This document shows positions 52,577 to 63,597 of a stretch of DNA of 64,000 nucleotides, in pieces. The first letter of the stretch is position 1. Each line of letters starts with the position of its first letter. This DNA is from Phascolomyces articulosus (taxonomy: Eukaryota > Mucoromycota > Mucoromycetes > Mucorales > Lichtheimiaceae), in NCBI GenBank assembly GCA_025677815.1, contig JAIXMP010000046.1:62001-126000 (forward strand). Reading direction: 5' to 3'. Made by a program: the position numbers and the translations under genes. A model generated the notes under the pieces. The model was not told the DNA's origin. It worked only from the letters and a program-made list of their open reading frames with translations, and searched no databases.

Positions 52577-52996
52577 TCATTGATGATATAAGTACAAAAG
52601 CAAAAGAGAGAGACACCTGCCCTTAGGGATCGTCAGATGCCAAATGCCAAATAACACCATTTGTTCAGTTTGAGTTTGTATTTGACTAAACCATTTACAA
52701 GTATGGTCGCCAAGGAAACTTTCATTAACATGTTCGAGGACAACACCTTGGCCTGAACATTGTGATCTCTCTTCTCCTTGTTTCTCAGAAATGCCATAGC
52801 TTGCATTTAAGTTGCCTTTGGTAAAAAATTTGCTGCGGCTAATAAAAAAACTAGCGAGTATAATTCTTCTACTTGTAAAAGGAAATTTTCGATATGGTTG
52901 AATTACAGATGTGTACAACTTCACTTCCCACACTTCATTCCTTGTACATTTTGTAACCCCAACTATTTTTTTATAAAGTTTTAAGTCATTTTGCAA
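52577..52996 (-). pseudogene. Degraded fragment, possible RuvC-II/zinc-ribbon region of a Fanzor/TnpB-like protein
   Basis: An open frame of about 139 codons whose middle reads SKFFTKGNLNASYGISEKQG, then VVLEHVNESFLGDHTCKWFS. In TnpB/Fanzor proteins a 'GNASFG...' segment is followed by 'V.VNEY.TS..C..C'. The order and spacing fit loosely, but only one Cys of the zinc ribbon remains and no 'NRD' third motif is visible. It lies upstream of the RuvC-I-like piece, the reverse of the expected order, so the two would be separate or rearranged relics. Its 5' end is 60 bp from the start of the transcription-factor gene. Confidence 0.27.
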
Positions 52997-53055
52997 ATAT
53001 CTTCTTCATCCTAATAGTAGCCCATCATAAATATAAAATTAAAACAGTAAATAAT

Positions 53056-55365
53056 ATGGAAAACACCTTGTTTCCATTACAACAACAACAAACATTACAA
53101 ACAGTAACGGACATCCCGAAAATCAGAAATGCTTCAACGATTAGGAACAGAAACAATGCCAAGGTGAAAAGGGATAGGAACAGTAAAAGTTGTGATAACT
53201 GCCGTAAACGAAAAGTTCGATGTAACGCAAATATACAAAGCCCATGTAATTATTGCGTGAAAGATGGCATAGAGTGCCAGTTCCTTTCAACCCGAAAAAA
53301 AATGGGGCCACCGTCAAGAAGATATACAGATTCACTTGAGAAACGTGTACAAATGCTTGAAAAGCTGTTGGATGAGGAACGAAATAACAGTAGAAACAAG
53401 GAGGTGGTGCAATCAGCATATAACCTACCCATACAACCCTCAACAGTAACCTATGTAAATAATCATAATGCAGTTTTCTCTTGCCCCATACAGTATCAAT
53501 CGTCAATACCTACTATTTTCTTACCAACGGCATCACCATCACTATCACCTGCATCAATAATTGAACTGTCACAAGACCTAAGAGATGACTCGCGGGACTA
53601 TATTTTTGATTTGATACAAGAAATACCTGGATTGACTCTAAATTTGACAGAATACATGATTGAAAGGTAACGTGAAACTAAATTTTGGGTTACATAGTAA
53701 TATTCCGGCCACATAGAGACTAATTTACAATGACAGTTGTTTTACCGGATTCACGCATTCTGGATCTTTGGCAATCAATAAATACGAATTTCTAACACAA
53801 TACTACTATCAATACCCTCGTCCTCTTGACAAATATCTTTTTTACGCTGTATGTGCTGTTGGATGTCACCTTCTCCCTATACACCTGAAGAATCAAAAAG
53901 CAATACCAATAATGGGACGTCTTTTAAGAAAGAAAGCCATGGGGGTTATGACTCAATCTTATACACGGTCCAATATAACTACAGTAGAAACTATGATTAT
54001 TCTATCTCTCCTGGCACCTGGTTCAGAAAGTAGCGAAGGATCGTCAACCAGTTGGTAATGTATTAGGTGTAAAAAGTCTTTCATATTTCAATATAGTGAT
54101 CAATGCTAACTGCAGAATTTTTGAATAGGTTAATCCTTGGGGCGGTAAGCTGAATTACAATAGAACATTATATATTATTATTATTATCGTAGAAAAAAAA
54201 TTGGTAACAAACATTAATTGCTGATATGATCGAACAGGCAATAAGAATGGTATGTTGTCTATTACCTAGATATTAAAATTGGACCCATTATACATATTGA
54301 TATGCCACAATGAATAGGGTCAAGATATGGGTTTACTCTATGATGCGAACTTAGAAAATCTATCCAGATGTGAAATCCAAAATCGACGACGAATAGCATA
54401 TGCCCTTTATACACTGGACAAGTTTTTCTCGGCAGCATGTGGGAAGCCATTTGTTATTAGAGATGATGATTTTAATGTTGAGCTTCCTTTGCTATATGAA
54501 ATTGAGCCAGATAACGGGTTTATTGCGAACAGACCATTACCAAGATTACTTGAACAATCTGAAAGAGACATCCGCGAGGCCAGGCCGATTTATAATGAAA
54601 TTGCGCAACTATACTCCATGGCACGGACAATTTGTCGTATATTAATGACATTCTATGTACCAAATCCAATTCCTAATAGTGGTTTTGGAAGTGACTTAGA
54701 TACCAACTTAATTGAATGGCAAACAAAGGTGGAAACAAGTATTGCTGATAAAGAGACCGGTAAAATGATAAAGAGGAAGAAGGAGATAATAACTAGTAGA
54801 TTGAATTTAAATAACTTTTTTTTTAGATATACGACGGGTTCTTTATGCGGGCGTTTTATTATTACGATACCGGCCATTCACAGGAAAAATCACGAACGAG
54901 AAAAATGAGAATGAAGCGCAGTTGTCAGATTTATGCAGGATGGCAGCTAATAATATCGTTGACTCCTTGGAAACATTAACGGTGCCCGACATACCATCGA
55001 CGACAGACGGGTAAATATATAGCATTTAGAAAAAAATGACGTTATTCGTGTTATATATCATTCCTGTAACTTTTAACGCACGCATTTACTGCTGTCTTAG
55101 CTTAATTTCACTGGCCACTTCAATCTTCTTACGAAACTGCAATCATAAGGATCCCGAGATCCGTTCACAAGCACATAGAAATTTGAGACGTTGTGTAGAT
55201 ATTTATATGCGGGACAAAATTGGTGATCGATCCCAGAATGCAGTTGTACTAACTGCACTTGTTGAGCAAATGGAAGAAGCAGATATAAAGGATATTACAC
55301 ATCAATATGGTTATATATTGAAAACAATAACTGATAGAATGCATCAAAATGCTTTCCATCCTTGA
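53056..55365 (+). CDS. Zn2Cys6 fungal transcription factor
   Basis: Seven exons, 53056-53666, 53737-54054, 54129-54144, 54238-54249, 54318-54759, 54827-55010 and 55101-55365, give 615 aa. The binuclear zinc cluster is at about residues 47-75 (CDNCRKRKVRC, then CNYC and a final Cys). A basic linker and coiled coil follow (SLEKRVQMLEKLLDEERN). The middle-homology region (fungal-specific TF domain) covers about 220-480, with LAPGSESSEGSSTSWLILGA, AIRMGQDMGL, RRRIAYALYTLDKFFSAACG and RRVLYAGVLLLRYRPF. Exons 3 and 4 are only 16 and 12 nt, yet both are flanked by AG and GT and both are needed to restore this conserved stretch. Target genes are unknown. The damaged P450 at 55.9 kb is convergent with it. 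Confidence 0.9.
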
Positions 55366-55929
55366 AATAACCCAGCCATGACTAGCTAATATTATTATAA
55401 TTTTTGTACTATTATTCATTTTTATATTGTGCGAATGAATATTTATAAATAAAATTGTATTTCTGGATTAAATAACAACAATGTACGTCCTCAAAGTAAT
55501 AATGTAAGAAACTTACGTATGTAGATGCTTTTGAAGGGAAAAAACTGGCTTATATACTTTTTTCTGGTATAAATGCAAGTTGTCCATTTATCAATTAGTC
55601 GTGACTAATTGCGAGCAAACTGGGAGAAAATTTAAGTCAATGTAAATGGTACAAAAGATAAAAAAAATACTGGGTTAATTTTATATATTTTTGTGGATTT
55701 TCATGAAGTAACCATATGTAGGATAAGAGTGATCTTTTTGTAGTACTGTAACGAACAAGACAATTGTGAAAAATTATGCACAACGGAAAAATAATATACC
55801 CCCCTTTAATTTCATTATTTATTTGATAACACTGCATAAAAATTAAAACTTTGGTTGTATAGTTATATCAAAAAGAGCACATAATACTATAAAGACTACG
55901 CGTATAGATAGGAACACTAGTTAATATTC
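55366..55929. other. Convergent 3' spacer, no gene seen
   Basis: 564 bp between the convergent ends of the transcription factor and the third P450. AT-rich, with no supported reading frame. Confidence 0.55.
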
Positions 55930-58298
55930 TTAAACTTTGTTACGAGGAACAAATCGGATTTGGAATGGTGCTGGAGAAACTACAATGGGACCAGATATCA
56001 CCTCAACCGTTTCCAATGATTCTGGAATTTCATTACCATTCTTATCTAAGGCTGGCATAATATTACATCTTGAGAGAACGCGAATCCAAATATTAAACAT
56101 TTGTGTTTCAGCCTACATTATAGAGCATAGTATGTATCATGAAATCAGGGAAACCATCTAAATTTTTCTTAGTAATATATAAATGTAATAATAGAACATA
56201 CCAAATGAGAACCAACACAAACACGTCTATATAAAATATAGAGAATCAAATAATAGTGTCAACAATTTTTTGTAATTTGTATATATCAATGATTGTGAAA
56301 AAAAAATTATATACCTTCCCCATCCAAAATTAAATTGATCACGATCCTGTGCTTTACGATTGGCAGAAGATCCCATAGTATCTTCCTGACCAAGGAAACG
56401 TTCAGGCTTAAATTCTTCTGGATTAGGATACTTTACAGGGTCCATATGTGCTTCCATATTATTAGGCATAAACCATGTGTCTTTGGGTATAAGCATTCCG
56501 AGCCATTCAACTAGATATATATATTATGGTTATAAACGACATATATGTTATTCATTGATGATTATGTTAAATTTACGTATTTACATGATTGTGTACGTAA
56601 ATAAAAAAAAAACTTACAGTCTTCCGAGGCTGCATGAGTTACGGCAAACTCTGTGGTCGGTCGCAATCAAAAGCATTCCCGTTGGGTGGCAATCATAAAT
56701 GGAACTTCGTCTCGCTCCCAGAAATAGGGTACACGACCGTTCTTGTTTACAAAAGCATCAATTTCTTGTTGAATTTTCTTTTGGATATCTGGCATGGTAG
56801 AGATTTGAAGAAATCCAAAAGTAATAGTTACAGCTGTAGTATCAGTCCCAGCGATTACCATATCGTCTATTTTAATACAAACCCAAAACAGTGCAATATG
56901 TCAGTAAGCAAAAATTCTTCAAATTTACGTATGTAATCAACTGTTATATAAAAGAACATCGTACTTACTGATAGTATGATATAAATTGTTGTAGTTACCA
57001 CGTTTGCCTTGGTTTAGTTCATCGTTTAATGCCTTAGCCATATTACTTCTCCCGGCGTCAAGACCATTTTCGATCAGAGTTTTAAAAAATGGTTGACATA
57101 TATTTTGGAGGAAACTAGAAATATCTTTTTGGTTGCCAAAAATAGGATCCAATAGTCTAATTCCGGGGATTTGAGAAAGAGCAGCTTTCTTGGGATCAGT
57201 AAGACGCATAAAGTTGGTAATGATGTACGTGCATTTTTTATAAACAGGATCCTCTAATGACTCAGTACGGATGCTAAAAAGCGTAAGAAAGATAAAGTTG
57301 AGAGACACACGCATAAGAGGCACTAATGGATCAATGTTTTTCCCATTGACCACTTGATCCACGAATTCATCAGCTTCTTTACAAAGTGCGGGACTCTCTT
57401 CTTTTAATCTTCTTGGTCCCATTACATTGAGAACTATTTTATTATTAAAAAAAATACTGTTAGAAATAATATTCATCCGTACAAAATATGCTAATACGTA
57501 ACACCCGTTCTAGCCATGCAAATTTAGTTACGTACCTGATTTTCGTAAAGTACTCCAAGTCTTGTCGTGGGGGACGCCATTTACAATACCTCTGCAAATA
57601 TAAATTATTTAAAGTTACTAAAAACATTGTTTAGGGAGAGAAGAGGATAGGTATCAAGTAATCTATTACCTCAAGTTCTTCTGTCCAAAGTCATGAATAG
57701 CGAACCTCTCCGGTCTACTCGAGGTAAACTTTCCGTGTGTTCCAAGTAAATCTTGATTCACTGAAGGACTACCTAAAACAATGACATCCTTGGCTCCTAG
57801 TTTGAAACGGAAAATTGGGCCTAAAAAAGTGGAAATTAATCATTGGTGCCCCACATTTATATTACAAAAACCTCCATATTTCAATAGCATATTAAAGTAT
57901 AAATCCCCACAATTTCTTACAAAGTTCTTGATGCCATTTGTGAAACGTTGTTGGCAAATGACCAAGTACTAACATGTGTCCTATTATAGAAAAATTATGG
58001 TTAAAAAGAGGGGTCAATAATAAATTATATAATAATAATTAAAAATAGTATAAGGCATAGTTAAGTATATACCAACAAGAGTTCGTGGATCTTTGGGTAC
58101 GGGTATACCGCTAAGCGCATGTTGTTTTCTTGATGACTTTAATTGTTGCCAAGTAAATAAAATGGCGGCTAAGGTAGCAACACTTGTCGCGATCACACTT
58201 CCTTGATGAGACAGACTTGGGGTATCACGAATGAGAGCAAGAAAACGTCCGACAAACTTGCTGTTGTATAAACTTGTTACTATTAATTGTTGCGACAT
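55930..58298 (-). pseudogene. Cytochrome P450 with TGA in place of the ExxR arginine
   Basis: Nine exons with normal splice sites: 58298-58073, 57980-57921, 57820-57670, 57591-57536, 57433-56969, 56866-56618, 56510-56315, 56226-56202, 56112-55930. They total 537 codons. The only lesion is TGA at 56669-56667, codon 386. The paralogue at 1.7-4.2 kb reads ECFRLRP here with CGA for the Arg; this copy has GAA TGC TTT TGA TTG CGA. The stop thus removes the invariant ExxR Arg and everything after it, including the haem loop (FGWGRRVCVG in the downstream exons). The I-helix AGTDTT is intact. Exons 6-9 (249, 196, 25, 183 nt) are identical in length to the intact copy. Everything else is conserved, so the change is recent or a sequence error. 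Confidence 0.9.
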
Positions 58299-60799
58299 TT
58301 GTTAATATTTGAATAATATCTACTACTTATCATTGATTGATTTATTCGAATGTATATATATTATTGAAAAGCACGGAAACACAGCTTCCGTTTGTTTGTT
58401 GCTCCGATAATAAACGAAAGTTTTTCCAGTCTTCTGGGCCCGAATCAATAATTGTTAATGTGTTTTTCCAACCAACTGTATTCATTGGACTTGGAGTTCT
58501 TCTGCACTCTTTCAAGGGTCTCATAGAATAGTTAGATCGAAAAATTGTACACAGCGTCAATTACAGCAATATGGAAGCATGAATAATCCAAACTAATTAC
58601 ATAATGGTGTCTTTTTTTTGGCTCCTGTGATTACACCTTGTCGTATCACCAACATTTTGCCTCCATGTATACTTCGAATGGTGCATCTGGTAACACGCCA
58701 ACCTGTATAAAACTGAAACACAATATTAATCTTTTAATTATGACTACCATATCTATCTTCATAAGCATAATTTACGTCTGTTATTTTTTTTTTCAAATAT
58801 AATATTAATCGGAGTGAGGTAGTTTACCCGTGACTCTATAATTGTATGGATGTCTAATACAAAGATGTATGACAAGAATGTATACACAATCATGTAAAAG
58901 AGCAAGCTTAGCAGCAATAACTACCGTTGGAACCGCGTAATGATATACTTAATAAACGTTACGTCGTGCTGGTATCTAATCGTTATTTACATTAAATTAA
59001 AAATAAGCATGATAGACCTGTTGAAAATACCAGTGCTTTCTTCCTTAAATCGGATCGTAAGGTGAAGTTTCAAATAAAAAACATTTGTTCGTTATAAAAT
59101 AATTGATATTTTTTTAAGATAGTCGTCCTTGTCATACTAGCAATTTTCATATCTTTTTTAAGAAAAATATGTTTCCTCCACGATACGTACTGTAAATAAA
59201 AAATGATAGTGTAAATGTGACTAATAACTAGTAATGTGGTATGGCTGTCCTTTTCCCACATCGATATATGTAATAATGTATACATACCGTTGTTACAACG
59301 GCAGATATCCAAAAAAAACCATTAATCAACATGGGTAAATTCAGATATTTCATACTGTATGTACATTATTATGAAGAGGGGATGATGAGCAGTGTAAAAT
59401 ATAGAAAACAAATTTTATTATATATAACTAATGTTTAATAATTGATGCTCCTTCATCAGGTATAATGATATATATATTGAAAATTCCAGTATGATATAGT
59501 ATATGTTATTCAAATATTGTTTTGATTACGAATATTTATACATCATGTCCTTTTCTTATTAGTATTAGCATCACCACTTGGCGTTCATATTTTTAGATTA
59601 ACCAATACTGAGTATCTACTACAAACGATAATATCATATAGAATGCTAGTAGCTGGTGGTTTCGCTGCAATACCCTGTTCAATTTTTCCAGTATAGAATG
59701 AGAATCACTAGAAGGCTGTTTACGTAATTTTTGAAAATGTTGTTGTATGTGGGCTCTATGGGAAGTCGATAATGGGCTCACTGTCTCTATCTATTAATTT
59801 ATTATCAAATATTTGTTAAAAAGATGCTATTGTCTTGTGCAAGTCTCCAAAAGTTATTTCCCACAGGTAATAAAACCCTTTCTTCACAAGCCTTCTTTAT
59901 AGACAGTATATAAATAAGAAATAATAAAAAAGGATACGGAATTACGTATCGTAGGAAAAATAACAATCGATTGCTAGTGGGAAATTAGAGAGCCCTCACT
60001 AACGTAATCAAAAAAAAATTACGTAGTGGAATAAAAAAATGTTAAGTGATGCATATTGCTTAAAAATTGAAAACAATAAAGCAAAGTTCTCACCAAATAA
60101 ATGTTTTCAGCTTCTTATTGTTCTACCGGAGGCGATCTATTCTAATTATTTCAGGAATACCCAAGACAATTGGTGAAATGTGACCTTAAGAAGATACAAT
60201 TTTCATTATCAACAAAACATATGTGCTAAGTACATACATATTAATATCACTCAAACTTGCTTCCTAATGGATGTGTCTGTGCATTATAATAGTTTAATAA
60301 TTGAAATCAGATATATCTCCCTTATATTTTGTATGAAACAATATTTATTTTCGCTCCATTGATGAACATTGATAAACTCATTTTAAAACCCACATACACT
60401 ATGTTATCTAAATGACTATGAATACACTTTCAGCACTAATGAAGATTTTACTACTTTATATACAATACATATATGGACTGAAAATATTATTACAATCAAA
60501 GTGGTTAATGTAGTGACTGATTTTTTTAGTTCTAGTTATACCAAATGTGTAAACACCATTGAGTTTTCTCCAATCAACCGTCGAGAAGGAAAGTTAAGAA
60601 TATTTGAAAACAATAGTGTGATTAACACAGTTGATATAATAAGACCACAAGACGTATCATTATTTTACTTGGATTATTTTATGTTAATACACATCCAAAG
60701 TCGGTGAACGTACCCCACTATGAAAAGATTTACCATACATTTATGCAGCTCATTAAAATAAATTGTCCATTTTAGGCTCAAATGTTATCTGAATTCTAA
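58299..60799. other. Intergenic region with unidentified coding remnants
   Basis: Contains the fragments listed separately at 58,342-59,790 (minus strand). From 59,800 to 60,799 I see no gene; plus-strand frames at 60,180-60,707 lack domains or splice support. Confidence 0.4.
58342..59790 (-). other. Unidentified minus-strand coding fragments (gene or pseudogene)
   Basis: Several separate pieces look coding. At 59,790-59,593 a frame contains STSHRAHIQQHFQKLRKQPS. At about 59,345-59,290 a start is followed by LINGFFWISAVVTT and a GT donor, and a good acceptor leads to YVSWRKHIFLKKDMKIASMT. At 58,712-58,593, after a strong TTGTGTTTCAG acceptor, comes GWRVTRCTIRSIHGGKMLVI and a stop. At about 58,520-58,342 is TIIDSGPEDWKNFRLLSEQQ. 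There is one hydrophobic segment. I could not join them into one frame and do not recognise the protein, which might be a small membrane protein in decay. Confidence 0.35.
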
Positions 60800-61074
60800 G
60801 AGCAACTCCAGCAGACTTGCTATTATACAGTAGTGTATGAAATTAGGGCGGGAACAAAAAAATATTTTAATTGAAAGGCGAAGGAGGATGACAACGGGCA
60901 AAATCATTATTTAGCGACAGCTATTTTTTCGCCAGATTTAGATGGTTAGGATGAAAAGTAGAAAGTGTTCCTGATCTAGAAAGTGAAATAGTAACTCTGC
61001 TGGAATGGTTTCGGCTTGCTACCTATTATTTTTGAAAAAATCTGGATTTAGCAAGGCTGCTGAAAATGCTCTAA
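60797..61074. mobile_element. 272-bp MITE, PIF/Harbinger-like, with TAA target duplication
   Basis: Terminal inverted repeats of 23 bp lie at 60800-60822 (GAGCAACTCCAGCAGACTTG...) and 61049-61071 (ending AAAATGCTC). They match at 19 of 23 positions when one is reverse-complemented. The element is flanked on both sides by TAA (60797-60799 and 61072-61074), the 3-bp duplication typical of PIF/Harbinger elements. There is no coding capacity inside. A second CTGCTGGAAT-like motif lies near the right end. Confidence 0.8.
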
Positions 61075-61572
61075 TATAAAATATAAAAACTATAAGGTAT
61101 CACTATACTTTTACTTCAAAGATCTGTATATTTCATTATGGTACGTAACCTAAATAATATGTTTATATGATATTGTAGCAAATGTCGGATCAAGAAGATC
61201 CATGCTGCGATTCTTAAAATTGCGAGTAGTGCTTTTGTATTCTACCATAACAAAATATCAATCGTTCATGATTAACGTTATAAATACAAATAATGTGTTT
61301 TAATGAATCTCTAGAATCTATTTATACCCAATTCAATTAGAATTAAGATGGGATTTGTAGGGGAATCTCGAATATATAATCCATCCATTTGTCAGGAAAC
61401 AAGGTTTCATCAATTCTATTTGCTTCAGAAATAAATGCTTCGTTCCGATTCTCTTTTGTATAACAGTCACTTGAAATCCAGAATGTATCTTAACAGAGAT
61501 TAAAACCCTCTCTCTTTGTTGTTTCCTCTCCTCTCCTTTTCTTTTTATTTTAAATTATTACTATATAAGATC
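61075..61572. other. Upstream region of the reductase gene
   Basis: 500 bp without a gene. The last 60 bp (61,506-61,560) are T/C-rich on the coding strand, the same leader style as other expressed genes in the window. Confidence 0.45.
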
Positions 61573-63054
61573 ATGTCTTTCTCTGCTTCTTCCCCACGTG
61601 GTCTTATTGTTGGATTTGTTGCTTTTGCCACAAAAGAACTCGATGAGCTGAGAAATAAAGTCCCTATTGCATATCTTGAATCAAAAACAAGAGATGAATT
61701 TTTTGAGGACTGTAAGACAAAGTATAAAACAGTAGAGGTTCTCATTCTCGATTACTCTGTAAGTTTTTTTATTATGAAAAAAATCCAGAGTAGAAAAGAG
61801 AGTTCAGATGAATTAACGCCAAAATCAACATAATAACACTTTGTATATATGTAGCATATTGGACCATTTGATAAAGAATTTGTGAATTACCTTCCTGCCA
61901 GGTGTGTAGTAGTATTTAAAACGCGCGTGAAAATCTCCTCGTTCCTGATTTGCATTTATAAAATAGCGTTAAATTTATTGTCTTGCCTGTTGCCGGGTAT
62001 GATTGGTTAGACGTTGATGCATGTACTGCAAGAGGAATCCGGGTTTCAAATACTCCTTCAGCTGTCGATGCAGTTAAGTTTTGTAACAATGGGGAAATAA
62101 TGTCATAATCATAAAGAAAAGGTGAATATAAAAAATTAATATATTCAGCATCAATCCAGGCAACAGCAGACACTGCATGTATATTAATTTTAAGCGCTTT
62201 CCGTAACTCATCACAAGCTGAACGTAACTTGCGTCAAGGTAGAGCAAAAAAAAAAATGAATACCCGTTATGAAGCTATTAGCTGCCAATTACTAGAAGAG
62301 CTTATTTTCTAAATATATATAGGATGTTGGAGACATGGTGTTAGACTTGGTAATGATCCCGAAGGTAAAATCTTAGGTATTTTGGGTCTTGGTGGTATCG
62401 GTAAAGCCGTTGCTAAGCGTATGAATGGGTTTGATATGAAGATCCAATATCATAATCGCACAAGACAAGCATCAGAAGGTAGTTTATACCATGACTATAT
62501 AATTTTTTTTCATATACATGATACTAATCAGGTAATGTTGTTTTTCAAAGTTGAACACCAATATAATGCGACGTACGTTGATTTTGAAACACTTTTGAAA
62601 ACTTCTGATTGTATCTATGTGAGTGTTCCACTCAACAAAACAACATTTCATCTTTTGGATTCTCCTCAATTTGCAATGATGAAGGATGGTGTCATTGTTG
62701 TCAATACAGCACGTGGTAAAGTCATTAATGAATCGGCATTAGTGAATGCATTGGAGAATGGCAAGGTTTCAGCCGTTGGACTTGACGTTTTTGAACATGT
62801 AAGTGTGCTTATTATCATATAAAAGAGATAGGGAGAAATTTAAACTTTTTTTTTATCTCCCGTAGGAACCTGATGTCATCCATCCAGGTTTGTTAACACA
62901 TCCTCACTCAACACTTTTACCTCATATTGGCACCAGTACCAAAGAATCGGAGCATATGATGGAAGTTGTATATTTACGAAATTTTGATGCCGCTTTGACA
63001 AAAGATACTTTGGTGAATCCTATTCCTGAACATAAGCATTTATTTGAACAGTAG
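61573..63054 (+). CDS. D-2-hydroxyacid dehydrogenase, glyoxylate/hydroxypyruvate reductase type
   Basis: Seven exons, 61573-61758, 61855-61901, 61967-62072, 62160-62238, 62323-62478, 62551-62798 and 62866-63054, give 336 aa. Motifs: substrate-side VAGYDWLDVDACTARGIRVS; Rossmann glycine loop LGLGGIGKAVAKR; HNRTRQ after the second strand, where the Arg suggests NADPH; catalytic Arg in NTARG; Glu in DVFEHEPDV; His in LPHIGTST. This triad defines the family. It is probably cytosolic (no clear targeting peptide), reducing glyoxylate or hydroxypyruvate, though other 2-ketoacids are possible. The DVFE/EPDV junction is split by the last intron. Length is normal for the family. Confidence 0.93.
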
Positions 63055-63597
63055 TTATTATTATTAAATTTCATCATGGTGCTATGTGACAAACTTATTC
63101 TTACCTATCCTTCACCTAAAATGTATTTATGCAGCCTAGCAATAAAGAACTCCGTAAAAGTTTCTTAGGAAAACGCCAACTAAAATAAACAATCCTGCAG
63201 GTTGGGTGTGGGGGAATTTGTTTCCCGCGGATCGTTAACACACCTTTTGATGGGGACAAATTATATGAAATTGTCTCCAAGAATAATTACAATGTTATTT
63301 AAAATATCATCCAAATGTCTATTTTATTTGCTGCATCCAGCAACGCATTAAAAAAGGGCGTTTAGACGATAACACACAGTTTCGGTCAAGGTTTCTGTTT
63401 CGAATAGCAGGAGTTTTTTTGACACCGAAGAATGGATAAACTAACTTCATTGACGAGTTTATTTGATTTAGAAATCTTAATATTACATTAATATAAATAT
63501 AAATAAATTATACATAATTGTTGCCGATGCATCTAAGTATTGATGTACATTGAACGTAAAAGAAAAAAAAAATAGGCTATATATGGCGTGGTCATCA
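63055..63597. other. Convergent 3' spacer, no gene seen
   Basis: About 540 bp between convergent genes; no supported frame, no repeat recognised. Confidence 0.5.

Noticed and set aside
54760..54910. Apparent frameshift in the Zn2Cys6 gene
   Set aside because: Splicing 54759 to 54827 restores a continuous frame containing the expected RRVLYAGVLLLRYRPF, so no lesion is needed.
1728..58298. Repeat-induced point mutation as cause of P450 loss
   Set aside because: Only one of the two stops is a C-to-T change, and there is no excess of such changes in the copies.
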